Shown here piece by piece: positions 46,455-54,888 of a stretch of DNA of 64,000 bases. The translations under genes were made by a program, and so were the position numbers. Each line of letters opens with the position of its first letter. Within the stretch, counting starts at the first letter, position 1. The DNA lies in the NCBI GenBank assembly GCA_963759095.1, contig CAVWYF010000040.1, forward strand, positions 1 through 64,000, written 5' to 3'. Source of the stretch: Anderseniella sp963759095 (GTDB lineage Bacteria; Pseudomonadota; Alphaproteobacteria; Rhizobiales; Aestuariivirgaceae). The notes below the pieces were generated by a model. That model searched no databases. It saw only the letters and a program-made list of their open reading frames with translations, and was not told the DNA's origin.

Positions 46455-46575
46455 TGTCATCACCCGGCTTGACCGGGTGACCCAGTATCCGCAGTTGTTT
46501 GACGACTTGGCCCACCAGTGCGGCGCTCACGAACTCAATGGAGACTGGGTTGCCCGGTCAGGCCGGGCAATGACA
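46455..46575. repeat. Facing pair of REP-like palindromes, unit 2
   Basis: Same arrangement, 318 bases further on. The second element has one substitution in its loop side (CCCGGTCAGGCCGGG). Confidence 0.75.
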
Positions 46576-46772
46576 GTTAGTGGACACAATAGACGGTATG
46601 TGCTGGCGCGCCGCTTTAAGCAACCGCGCGTGCCAGGGCACACTGGGACCATAGTTCGTTCAGTGCGGAGACAAGGTGCTCGATATCGGCATGGCTGTGC
46701 AAGGGGGTAGATAGGAAAGTTGAAAACAGACATTGCTGAAACCGGAATCCGGACCTGGCGTCTTTTCAGAAA

Positions 46773-46893
46773 TGTCATCGCCCGGCTTGACCGGGTGACC
46801 CATTGTTCAAGGAGTTCCGGATTTCCGGCACACCAGTGCGGCGCTCACGAACTCAATGGAGACTGGGTTGCCCGGTCAAGCCGGGCAATGACA
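46773..46893. repeat. Facing pair of REP-like palindromes, unit 3
   Basis: Same arrangement, another 318 bases on. The first element reads CGCCCGGCTTGACCGGGTG, with one A-to-G change that disrupts the outermost pair; the sequence between the two elements differs most here (46803-46830). Confidence 0.7.
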
Positions 46894-46933
46894 GTTAGTG
46901 GACACAATAGACGGTATGTGCTGGCGCGCCGCG

Positions 46934-48151
46934 CTAAGCAACCGCGCGCGCCAGGGCACACTGGGACCACAATTCGTTCAGTGCGGAGACAAGGTGCTCG
47001 ATATCGGCATGGCTATGCAAGGGGGTAGGTGTAAACCGCAGCCGCTCGGTGCCCTTGGGCACGGTCGGGTAGTTGATCGGCTGCACGTAAATGCCGGCAT
47101 TGTCCAGTAGCCAGTCGGAAATCCACTTGCACTTGACCGCATCGCCGACCATGACCGGCACGATGTGGCTGTCATTGGGCATATGCGGAATGCCGGCCTT
47201 GTCGAGACCGGCACGCAGGGCTGCCACCATCTCACGCTGTTTGAGGCGTTCGGTGTCGGATTGCTTCAGGTGCTTGATCGAGGCGATGGCGCCTGCTGCC
47301 ACGGCAGGCGGCAGCGCGGTGGTGAAGATGAAGCCGGAGGCAAACGAGCGCACGAAATCACACAACTGCGTCGACGCAGTGATGTAGCCACCCATGACGC
47401 CGAAGGCCTTGCCCAGCGTTCCTTCAATGACATCGAGCCGGTGCATGATACCTTCGCGCTCGGCGACACCGCCGCCGCGCGGGCCATACATGCCAACGGC
47501 ATGGACTTCGTCGAGATAGGTGAGCGCGTTGTGTTTTTCAGCCACGTCGCAGATTTCAGCGATGGGTGAAATATCGCCGTCCATGGAATAGACGCTTTCA
47601 AACGCCACCAGCTTGGGCCGGTCCGGATCTACGGTAGACAGCAGGCGGTCGAGGTCTTCGGGATCATTGTGCTTCCAGATATGGCGTTCGGCCTTGGAAT
47701 GGCGGATGCCCTCGATCATCGAGGCGTGATTGTCGGCATCGGAGAACACCGCACAGCCCGGCAGTTTCGACGCCAGCGTGCCCAGCGAGGCCCAGTTGGA
47801 GACATAGCCTGAGGTGAAGATCAGCGCTGCTTCCTTGCCGTGCAGATCGGCCAGTTCGCGCTCAAGCTCGACGTGATGATGATTGGTGCCGGAAATATTG
47901 CGGGTGCCGCCGGCACCGGCACCACACTGTTTGATGGCTGCGGTCATGGCCGCGATGACTTCGGCGTTCTGGCCCATGCCGAGATAGTCGTTGGAGCACC
48001 ACACCGTGACGTCGGAGACCGAACCGTCCGGCTTGTAGCGCGCGGCCTTGGGGAACTGGCCCTGGTGGCGCGCCAGGTCGGCAAACACACGATAATGGCC
48101 TTCATCACGAAGGCTGCCCAGTTGCTGTTCAAAAAAGCTTGCGTAATCCAT
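46934..48151 (-). CDS. hemA: 5-aminolevulinate synthase
   Basis: 405 residues from ATG 48151 (MDYASFFEQQLGSLRDEGHY), the normal length in alphaproteobacteria. PLP fold-type I motifs: VWCSNDYLGMGQNAEVIAAM, GAGAGGTRNISGTNHHHVEL, FESVYSMDGDISPIAEI, YLDEVHAVGMYGPRGGG, and the PLP Lys in EGTLGKAFGVMGGYI. It condenses glycine and succinyl-CoA to aminolevulinate, the first step of heme synthesis by the C4 route. Oddity: the last 32 codons and stop are repeated three times downstream in a 318-bp tandem array, so its transcript would run into several hairpins. Confidence 0.96.
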   Translation of the reverse strand: MDYASFFEQQLGSLRDEGHYRVFADLARHQGQFPKAARYKPDGSVSDVTVWCSNDYLGMGQNAEVIAAMTAAIKQCGAGAGGTRNISGTNHHHVELERELADLHGKEAALIFTSGYVSNWASLGTLASKLPGCAVFSDADNHASMIEGIRHSKAERHIWKHNDPEDLDRLLSTVDPDRPKLVAFESVYSMDGDISPIAEICDVAEKHNALTYLDEVHAVGMYGPRGGGVAEREGIMHRLDVIEGTLGKAFGVMGGYITASTQLCDFVRSFASGFIFTTALPPAVAAGAIASIKHLKQSDTERLKQREMVAALRAGLDKAGIPHMPNDSHIVPVMVGDAVKCKWISDWLLDNAGIYVQPINYPTVPKGTERLRFTPTPLHSHADIEHLVSALNELWSQCALARAVA

Positions 48152-48394
48152 CAACACATACCCTCACCAAATTTGCGGTGCATTTATGACGCATAAAGTC
48201 AGACCGTTTCCAGTGGTGGAAGTGCCGCAGGCGTCATGGGTTGGGTGCAGGCGGGTCACGCCTGCGTCAGGGGCGGCGGCACCGGAACGAAATTTCATTA
48301 TTGGTCTTGCCAATAATCCGCATTCGTACAAGTCTCTTCTCAGCTGCGGGCTCGCAAGAACGCTCCAGGAACCGTAATTGGGAGGAAATCAGGA

Positions 48395-49564
48395 ATGAAC
48401 TGCGTAAGAACTCTGATACTCGGCGCTGCTGTGCTGGCGTTTGCCGGCCCGGCGTCTGCTGCCGACGTCAAACTGCCGGACCAGCTGGCCTGGACCGCCT
48501 ACGGCACCGGGTCTGCCGGATACAACCAGTCGGTTGCCATCGGTGCGGCGCTGAAAACCGCGCTCGGCATAAACCTGCGTGTGCTGCCCGGCAAGAACGA
48601 CGTGGCCCGCACCGAGCCGCTGCGCCAGGGCAAGGTGCAGTTTTCCGCCACCGGCGTCGGCGGATCGTTCATGGCCCAGGAAGGTGTGTTCCAGTTTGGT
48701 GCCGAAAACTGGGGACCGCAGCCGGTGCGCGTGCTTATGGCCAATAATGGCGGCGCGGTCGGGCTGTCGATGGGCGTGGCCAAGGACGTGTGCGAAAAGG
48801 CCGGCAAGCCGGACTGCAAGGGGTTCGGCTATTCAGACCTGAAGGGCATGCGGGTTGCCTGGGTCAAGGGCGCCCCGGCGCTGAACGTCAACAACGAAGC
48901 TTATCTCGCCTATGGCGGGCTGACCTGGGATGATGTCGAACGCGTCGACTTCGGCGGTTTCAGCGCCTCGTGGAAAGGCATGGGCAACAATGAGGTGGAC
49001 GCGGTGTTCGCCTCGACCAATTCCGGCCTGGCTTATGCGCAAGCGTCCAATCCGCGCGGCCTGATCTGGCCCGAGATCGACCCGAGCAACAAAGAAGGCC
49101 TGGCCCGGATGCAGGCGATTGCGCCGTTCTTCTCTCCGGTCGATGCAAAGGTCGGCGCCGGTATTGACGGCGGCGACCCGGTGCCCACCGCAGGCTATGC
49201 CTACCCCGTTCTGACCGCCATGGCGTCGCAGGATGCAGACCTGGTCTACAACATGACCAAAGCGATGGTGGAGCTGTTTCCGCAATATGACGGCAAGGCG
49301 CCGGGCATTGGCGGCTGGTCGAAGGACAAGCAGAACTTCGAATGGGTTGCCCCCTATCACGACGGCGCCATCCGCTATTATAAGGAAATCGGCATCTGGA
49401 CAGACGCCGCCCAGGCGCACAATGACAACCTGGTTAAAAGGCAACAGGCCTTGCTGGCCGCATGGCAACAACTGAAGGATGAAAATCCGGACAACTGGGC
49501 AGAGGCCTGGGACAAGAAGCGCCGCGAAGCGCTTGAAGCCGGTGGCTTCAAGGTGGTGTTCTAG
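48395..49564 (+). CDS. TAXI-family TRAP transporter substrate-binding protein
   Basis: 389 residues with signal peptide MNCVRTLILGAAVLAFAGPA... SA. The TAXI-type fold shows AWTAYGTGSAGYNQSVAIGA at the mature start, LRVLPGKNDVARTEPLRQGK, the segment MRVAWVKGAPALNVNNEAYL, and GIGGWSKDKQNFEWVAPYHD near the end. It is the periplasmic receptor for a fused-permease TRAP importer encoded next. A GGGAGGAA Shine-Dalgarno lies upstream of the ATG. The ligand is unknown; characterised family members bind glutamate, 2-oxoglutarate or similar acids. Confidence 0.9.
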   Translation: MNCVRTLILGAAVLAFAGPASAADVKLPDQLAWTAYGTGSAGYNQSVAIGAALKTALGINLRVLPGKNDVARTEPLRQGKVQFSATGVGGSFMAQEGVFQFGAENWGPQPVRVLMANNGGAVGLSMGVAKDVCEKAGKPDCKGFGYSDLKGMRVAWVKGAPALNVNNEAYLAYGGLTWDDVERVDFGGFSASWKGMGNNEVDAVFASTNSGLAYAQASNPRGLIWPEIDPSNKEGLARMQAIAPFFSPVDAKVGAGIDGGDPVPTAGYAYPVLTAMASQDADLVYNMTKAMVELFPQYDGKAPGIGGWSKDKQNFEWVAPYHDGAIRYYKEIGIWTDAAQAHNDNLVKRQQALLAAWQQLKDENPDNWAEAWDKKRREALEAGGFKVVF

Positions 49565-49580
49565 AGCAATACTGCAAAGT

Positions 49581-49603
49581 GCGCGGCTCGCAATGGGCCG
49601 CGC
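49581..49603 (+). promoter_or_regulatory. Intercistronic hairpin between TAXI receptor and permease genes
   Basis: GCGCGGC (49581-49587) pairs with GCCGCGC (49597-49603), extendable by a wobble and one more G-C pair, with further outer complementarity GAGCA/TGCTC. It holds the same receptor-permease position as the other hairpins listed here. Confidence 0.6.
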
Positions 49604-49639
49604 CCGTGCTCAAGGCGAAGGGGCGCTGTCCTGACCAAT

Positions 49640-51613
49640 GTGGCTGAAACGAAAGACGCTGATAACGCCGGGCTGGTGACCGCCGAACCGACGCTGGCGC
49701 GTTCCGATATCGGGACGCCTGCCCGCACCGCCGTGGTCATCCTGACCGTCGCCGGCATCTCCCTGTCGGTCTACCAGCTGTTCGGCTTCGGCAAATATGT
49801 CACCACGCTGTTGCAGGGCCAGTACCTGTATCTGCTGGCCGGCCTGTTCCTGGCGCAGGCGTTCCTGTGCTTCAGGATGTTCAGGACCTCGCCTGCGACA
49901 CCGCAATGGTATGACTGGGCATTGTCGGGCCTGGCATTGGTGGGCATGGGGTATTTTGCCGTCACGGCGGAACAGAGCCTCGATTCAGGCTGGGAGTATG
50001 CAGCACCCGAAACCGCGCGCTGGGTCTCGCTTTTGGTCTATGTGCTGATACTGGAAGGCACGCGCCGGGCCGGCGGGTTGCCGCTGTTCATCATCGTGGC
50101 AATTTTTTCCGTCTATCCGACCTTTGCCGACAAGGTGCCCAATCCGCTGAACGGGTTTGCGCAGCCGTTCTGGGACACGGTGCCCTATCACATCATTTCC
50201 GCGGAAAGCTCGTTCGGTATCCCGATGCGCGCGTTCGGCACGCTGGTGATCGGCTTCATCCTGTTCGGCGCGGTGCTGCAGCGCACCGGCGGCGGCAAGT
50301 TCTTCAACGACCTGGCGCTGGCCCTGGTCGGGCGCTTCCGGGGCGGGGCGGCCAAGGTCGCCATTTTCGCCTCCGGTTTCATGGGCTCGATGTCAGGCTC
50401 GGTGATCTCCAACGTTTTGACCACCGGCGCGGTGTCGATCCCCGCCATGAAGAAATCCGGTTTCCAGCCGCGCTATGCAGCCGCCACCGAGGCCTGCGCC
50501 TCGACCGGCGGCGTGCTGATGCCGCCGATCATGGGGGCGACGGCGTTTGTCATGGCGTCGTTTCTGGAGCGGCCTTACATCGAGATTGCGCTGGCCGCCA
50601 CCATCCCCTCGATCCTGTATTATTTCGGCCTGTTTACGCAGATCGACGCCTATGCCGCGCGCCGTGGCCTGAAAGGCATGGCGCGCGAAGACCTGCCGTC
50701 ATTGTCAGCTGCGATCAAGGAGGGCTGGCTCTACCTGTTCGTGTTTGGCCTGTTGATTTTCATGATGGTGCACCTGCGCCAGGACACGCTGGCACCGTTT
50801 TACGCAACCGCCCTGTTGCTGGTCATCAACCAGTTTCTCAAACGCCACCGGTTTACCCTGAGCAGCGGGGCGGACCTGGTGTTCGGGGTCGGCAAGGCGC
50901 TGGCCGAACTGACCGCGGTGCTGCTCGGCGTCGGGCTGATTGTCGGGGCGTTTTCCGCCACCGGGCTGGCCGGCACTTTAGTCAATGACCTGGTGTTCAT
51001 GGCCGGCAACAATGTCATCGTGCTGCTCATCATGGGCGCGCTGACGGCGTTTGTCTTCGGCATGGGGATGACGGTGACGGCGTGCTATATCTTCCTGGCC
51101 GTGGTGCTGGCACCCGCCCTGGAGCAGGCCGGACTCAACCGGCTCGCGGTGCACCTGTTCATCCTGTACTGGGGCATGGTCAGCTATATCACGCCGCCGG
51201 TAGCCCTTGGCGCGTTTGCCGCGGCCACCATGGCCGGGTCGAGCCCGTTCAGGACCGGGCTGGAAGCCATGCGGCTGGGCGGGGTGATCTATATCGCGCC
51301 GTTTTTCTTCGTGCTCAATCCGGCCCTGGTGGGCGTGGGGTCAGCCGGTGAAATCGCCTTCGTGCTGGCCACCGCGCTGATCGGTATCACCTTCATTTCA
51401 GGCGCGCTGCAGGGCCATATCAGCTATGTGGGCGGGCTGGGGTCAGGCCTGGCGGGTATAGTCATGCGCATGGTCCTGTTTGCCGCCGGCCTGCTGTTTG
51501 CCGCACCGGGCAACGACACAATCGGCGTCACGCACCTGCAACTGAGCATGGCAGCAATCGCACTGGCCCTGCCGCCAATCATCTATGCCTGGACGCAACA
51601 CCGCGAGACGTGA
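49640..51613 (+). CDS. TRAP transporter permease, fused 4TM/12TM subunits
   Basis: 657 residues starting at GTG 49640 (MAETKDADNAGLVTAEPTLA); an overlapping ATG at 49638 is out of frame. The N-terminal part (about 30-170) corresponds to the small DctQ-like subunit, and the rest to a DctM-like subunit with GFMGSMSGSVISNVLTTGAV, ASTGGVLMPPIMGATAFVMA and MVSYITPPVALGAFAAATMA. Fused permeases of this type work with TAXI receptors, as in the gene just upstream. The 75-base gap between them holds a hairpin. The gene ends about 105 bases before tRNA-Arg. Confidence 0.93.
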   Translation: MAETKDADNAGLVTAEPTLARSDIGTPARTAVVILTVAGISLSVYQLFGFGKYVTTLLQGQYLYLLAGLFLAQAFLCFRMFRTSPATPQWYDWALSGLALVGMGYFAVTAEQSLDSGWEYAAPETARWVSLLVYVLILEGTRRAGGLPLFIIVAIFSVYPTFADKVPNPLNGFAQPFWDTVPYHIISAESSFGIPMRAFGTLVIGFILFGAVLQRTGGGKFFNDLALALVGRFRGGAAKVAIFASGFMGSMSGSVISNVLTTGAVSIPAMKKSGFQPRYAAATEACASTGGVLMPPIMGATAFVMASFLERPYIEIALAATIPSILYYFGLFTQIDAYAARRGLKGMAREDLPSLSAAIKEGWLYLFVFGLLIFMMVHLRQDTLAPFYATALLLVINQFLKRHRFTLSSGADLVFGVGKALAELTAVLLGVGLIVGAFSATGLAGTLVNDLVFMAGNNVIVLLIMGALTAFVFGMGMTVTACYIFLAVVLAPALEQAGLNRLAVHLFILYWGMVSYITPPVALGAFAAATMAGSSPFRTGLEAMRLGGVIYIAPFFFVLNPALVGVGSAGEIAFVLATALIGITFISGALQGHISYVGGLGSGLAGIVMRMVLFAAGLLFAAPGNDTIGVTHLQLSMAAIALALPPIIYAWTQHRET

Positions 51614-51718
51614 ACACGCGGCTGCGCAAGCGTGATGCAAGGAGGGGCAAGGCAAGACGACCTTAACCGTTGCTGAGGTCAACAAGCTGGGGTATAGGAG
51701 ACCGACCAACCGGCATTT

Positions 51719-51795
<77 letters not shown>

Positions 51796-51866
51796 ACGGT
51801 TTATTCATTTATAACAATGGATTAAACCGAATTTAGTGCCGCTGGAAAACCCTCATTTTATCTCTC

Positions 51867-51885
51867 TGGTCACAATCTGGTCACA
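51867..51885 (+). promoter_or_regulatory. Candidate integrase arm-type sites, left end
   Basis: TGGTCACA occurs at 51867-51874 and again at 51878-51885, 11 bases apart start to start. The same pair with the same spacing occurs near the right end (59834-59852). Position between the att core and the recombinase gene suits an arm-type binding site. Confidence 0.5.
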
Positions 51886-51939
51886 GAACAGAGGCGGTAC
51901 CTCCTGTTCTCGGGCCCAAACGCCAGGAGAGTTTGAGTT

Positions 51940-53016
51940 ATGGCAACAATCAGGATTAACAGAGGAAAATGGCAAGCAATCGTGCGACGCACTGGTTTTC
52001 CGCAACAGTCCAAAACCTTTGAGAACAAATCTGAAGCGCGGCGATGGGCTTACCAGAAAGAGGCTGAGCTAAACGCCGGGACCGCATGCCTGAACCTACA
52101 CGCACTTAGCCAGACAACAATAGCGGACCTATTGCAGAGATATCGAGAAACCGTAACGACCAATAAGAAAGGCCATGCATCAGAGAGCAAACGGATTGAC
52201 AGCTTTCTTAAGCAACCGTGGGCAAACCTCAGTCTCTCCCGGGCCACCGCAGCAATATTCAGCCACTATCGAGACCAACGGTTAAAACAAGTGCAGCCAG
52301 CCACCGTCCGGCGAGACCTTGGATTGCTCAGAGCAATATTCGAGGTCGCCCGGCAAGAGTGGGATTTCCCGATGTCCGATAATCCAATTGCCAACGTGAA
52401 AAGACCAAAGGAACCAGCTGCTAGGAACCGTCGTTTGAAGCCAGGCGAGTTAGACTTGCTTGTAAGGGCCTCCGAGGGCTGCAGAGAGCGTTGGCTGTGC
52501 GCAGGGGTACTATTTGCTTTGGAGACTGGACTGCGGCGTGGTGAGCTCCTGAGTGTCTTGTGGGCGGACATATCCTTCGAGAACTCTACACTGCTCATCA
52601 GAGAAACAAAAAACGGACATCCCCGTTGTATTCCTCTTTTGAATGCAGCCGTTGCTATCCTGCAAAAGCACAGGCCCAAAGACTGCCAACTGGCGGATCG
52701 AATATTTCCTGTCAGTGCGAATGCTTTCCAAATCAGTTGGCAACGCTGCAAAAGAAGGGTGGCAATGAACTACCCAGGTATTGCCGATCTGCGATTTCAT
52801 GATCTTAGGCACGAAGCTATAAGCAGGTTCTTTGAACTTGGTCTGAGCATTCCCGAAGTAGCTCTAATTAGCGGCCATCGTGATCCGCGAATGCTGTTCA
52901 GTTATACCCACCTACGAGCAGAGGACGTCGCTGTCAAAATCAACAAACACACTCCTACAAGGCATCCGGAAACCAGCGAGTTTAGATCAAAATTTCCAAG
53001 CCTCTCACCATCTTAG
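51940..53016 (+). CDS. int: Tyrosine recombinase / integrase
   Basis: 358 residues. The N-terminal part has an arm-binding-like segment (MATIRINRGKWQAIVRRTGF) and a SAM-like core-binding domain (about 60-160). The catalytic domain keeps all residues: Arg in ETGLRRGELLSV, Lys in RETKNGHPRCIPL, His-x-x-Arg in RFHDLRHEAISR, His in LISGHRDPRMLFS, and Tyr in SYTHLRAEDV. It would integrate and excise the island at the 3' end of tRNA-Arg. It lies 145 bases inside the tRNA, points inwards, and is intact. No excisionase gene was recognised nearby. Confidence 0.94.
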   Translation: MATIRINRGKWQAIVRRTGFPQQSKTFENKSEARRWAYQKEAELNAGTACLNLHALSQTTIADLLQRYRETVTTNKKGHASESKRIDSFLKQPWANLSLSRATAAIFSHYRDQRLKQVQPATVRRDLGLLRAIFEVARQEWDFPMSDNPIANVKRPKEPAARNRRLKPGELDLLVRASEGCRERWLCAGVLFALETGLRRGELLSVLWADISFENSTLLIRETKNGHPRCIPLLNAAVAILQKHRPKDCQLADRIFPVSANAFQISWQRCKRRVAMNYPGIADLRFHDLRHEAISRFFELGLSIPEVALISGHRDPRMLFSYTHLRAEDVAVKINKHTPTRHPETSEFRSKFPSLSPS

Positions 53017-53031
53017 GAGAAACCGCCATTC

Positions 53032-53172
53032 TGATAATTGGCAGTATTCTGCAACCCCCAACGTGATTGTACGCTAAGCGCATGATTTATAAGGATAAAT
53101 TAGGGGTGTGCACTATCTTAGGAAAGAAGCATCGTGAATTGTTGATAAATGGCTGAATACTGCCAATTATGA
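53032..53172. repeat. 141-bp MITE-like element with 21-bp terminal inverted repeats
   Basis: TGATAATTGGCAGTATTCTGC (53032-53052) is repeated inverted at 53152-53172 with 19 of 21 matches. The 99 bases between are A+T-rich and non-coding. It starts 15 bases after the integrase stop. No target-site duplication is evident. Confidence 0.55.
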
Positions 53173-53300
53173 GTAAAAGGTGTATCTGTCAACGTAGATT
53201 ATATCTGTGATATGATATCCGTAAAACAGCAATATATATATAAGTATATCAATGGGTTAGAAGAGAAATGTACAAAATAGATGCTCGAATAATAGAGATA

Positions 53301-53408
53301 GATAGAAGATAGAAGATAGAAGATAGAAGATAGAAGATAGAAGATAGAGATAGAGGATAGAGGATAGAGGATAGAGGATAAGAGGATAAGAGGATAAGAG
53401 GATAAGAG
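53301..53408. repeat. Microsatellite of 7- and 8-base units
   Basis: Six GATAGAA units (53301-53342), one partial GATAGA, four GATAGAG units (53349-53376), then four GATAAGAG units (53377-53408), all perfect. The blockwise change of unit suggests successive expansions by slippage. The minus-strand open frame across it encodes only Leu/Ser/Tyr/Ile-rich low-complexity sequence. Confidence 0.9.
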
Positions 53409-53891
53409 ATAGATGACTAGAGATCAGATAAGGTATGAAAACAGGGGGATTGTTAAGGGGGACTGCGAGCCGACCCTGTCGATCATTATACGCAGCGCCC
53501 AGAGCGTCATACAAAAGCCTAAACCCCCTGCGGCTAAAACTTCCTTATACGATAGCCATAACTCCCCTGTGTGGTCTCCCTAGCCACCTTGGCGGTGTAT
53601 ATTAATGCGTTAACGACCGTTCGTTAGCATTAGGGCCAGGGCCCATTAATCCAACAAAGGATGAATGGCAACTCTGCGGACTTAGCTGCCATTAAAACTA
53701 GCAGGCGACAAACGTCTGATCCTGACCCAAGGCAGCCCATTGGGTTTTGACAGTCAACGGAATTGCTTCAAGCATTTCAACATACAGGATTGTTGGGCGT
53801 GAGTGGCAACGGATCATTTTGGGCAAGGAAGAGATCAGCAGGCCTCGGTCGTTTGCTCAATCCTCAACCAAGCTCACTACCACAAAGAAAA
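53409..53891. other. Intergenic region of the island, no confident gene
   Basis: It contains an inverted hexamer pair TAACGA-CCGT-TCGTTA (53611-53626) that looks like a regulator binding site without a known regulator nearby, and the 20-base sequence GATGAATGGCAACTCTGCGG (53660-53679), which recurs inverted at 59682-59701. The short plus-strand frame at 53747 runs through the barrel-gene terminator and is unlikely to be coding. Confidence 0.45.
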
Positions 53892-53916
53892 ACCGCCCGC
53901 TTTGCAGCCGGGCGGT
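53892..53916 (-). terminator. Rho-independent terminator of the outer membrane barrel gene
   Basis: On the minus strand ACCGCCCG and CGGGCGGT form an 8-bp G+C-rich stem around a 9-base loop, followed by TTTTCTTT. It lies 34 bases after the barrel gene stop. Confidence 0.85.
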
Positions 53917-53949
53917 GAGTTCAGTTACAGTTGATGAAGGAATTATCCG

Positions 53950-54633
53950 TTAGAAGCCGAAGTTCACACCTGCTCGTACAACATGGAAATCAGCATCGGC
54001 TCTAAAGAAGCCACCGGTGCCCCCTCGATCAGTCCAGCCAAGATCGACATAAAGATATTCGATCTTAGCTGTCCACTGGCTGTCAAACGCATATTCCAGA
54101 CCCCCGCCTGCAGTCCAACCTACATTGGTATCCTTCGTTTGGAAGTCTGTATCATTGTCGATGCCAGCTTCGATTGATCCAACTGCCAAACCACCAGTGC
54201 CGTAAAAGAGCATCGAACCTGCCACGTAACCCAATCTGAGGCGCGTTGTCGAAAACCATTCAACATCTGAACGACATGGGCCTGTGCCGCAGGTCCAGCC
54301 ACTACCATCAGGTTGCCCCAAGTTGCCAGGTCCAAACGAGCCACTCATGCCGGATATTGTAAAGTCAGTTTCCATACCGAGCAGAAATGTTGGAGACAGC
54401 ATCATATTGTACCCGACGGTACCGCCGACCATTGCTCCATCGAAGTCGAATGGATTTGACACGTCGCCATCATCGAAGCGGGTCTCGCCCCAACCATAGC
54501 CCACCGTCGCGCCTGCATACCATCCTGCCCAATCATAGCCGACTGGGTAGTCCATCAAGTCTGCTGCGTTGGAAGCAGGCGCGAATGCGCCGATTGAAAG
54601 GACAGCAACTGTGCCCAGAAGGAACTTCTTCAT
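53950..54633 (-). CDS. Outer membrane beta-barrel protein (Omp25/31-like porin family)
   Basis: 227 residues from ATG 54633, chosen because AGGGGTC precedes it and a clear signal peptide follows (MKKFLLGTVAVLSIGAFAPA... NAA). The open frame to 54792 upstream adds charged residues with no match. The mature protein is an 8-stranded barrel type: YDWAGWYAGATVGYGWGETR at the start, alternating hydrophobic strands, LEYAFDSQWTAKIEYLYVDL, and a C-terminal Phe (RAGVNFGF) needed for barrel assembly. Omp25/31-like proteins are abundant surface proteins of alphaproteobacteria; here it is island cargo with its own terminator, and could change surface or phage-receptor properties (inference). Confidence 0.87.
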   Translation of the reverse strand: MKKFLLGTVAVLSIGAFAPASNAADLMDYPVGYDWAGWYAGATVGYGWGETRFDDGDVSNPFDFDGAMVGGTVGYNMMLSPTFLLGMETDFTISGMSGSFGPGNLGQPDGSGWTCGTGPCRSDVEWFSTTRLRLGYVAGSMLFYGTGGLAVGSIEAGIDNDTDFQTKDTNVGWTAGGGLEYAFDSQWTAKIEYLYVDLGWTDRGGTGGFFRADADFHVVRAGVNFGF

Positions 54634-54888
54634 CTGTTTGACCCCTGCTAGTTGGTCTGTTGAAACCGTCGCTTTGCGCGATTTTGCCATTAACTTGACG
54701 ACGAGGAAGTCCAAATGCAACGAAATTTTGGCGCGCCTGAATCTTTTTTTCCTAATTGTGACATATTTGCCACAGTTCGATATGGCGCTCAAATTTGTGC
54801 TTTGATGTCTACGAATGGCATATTCCGTTGAAAAAGTCGGCGACCTGACTGTTTGAGATACGTGGCCGCGCTGGGTTGGCTTCTCGGT

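Larger units (their letters stand above)
45996..47031. repeat. 318-bp tandem array containing copies of the hemA 3' end
   Basis: The marker CTCGATATCGGCATGG (CTCGAAACCAGCATGG in the first copy) recurs at 46043, 46361, 46679 and 46997, exactly 318 bases apart. Each unit has about 98 bases matching the last codons and stop of hemA (46934-47031), followed by about 220 bases with two facing palindromes. The rightmost copy of the tail is the real hemA 3' end; three more lie downstream of it. The copy nearest 46.0 kb is the most diverged and the two nearest hemA are almost identical, so the array seems to grow from the hemA side. Open frames of about 102 codons recur in each unit only because 318 is a multiple of three. 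Confidence 0.9.

Noticed and set aside
46402..47028. Repeated 102-codon plus-strand frames in the tandem array
   Set aside because: They persist only because the 318-base period is divisible by three; there is no ATG with a Shine-Dalgarno, and the frame crosses palindromes and antisense hemA sequence.
53301..53408. The short tandem repeats as a CRISPR array
   Set aside because: The units are 7-8 bases with no spacers and no cas genes nearby.
53257..53514. 85-codon minus-strand frame across the microsatellite
   Set aside because: Low-complexity Leu/Ser/Tyr/Ile product of the repeat itself, without family similarity.
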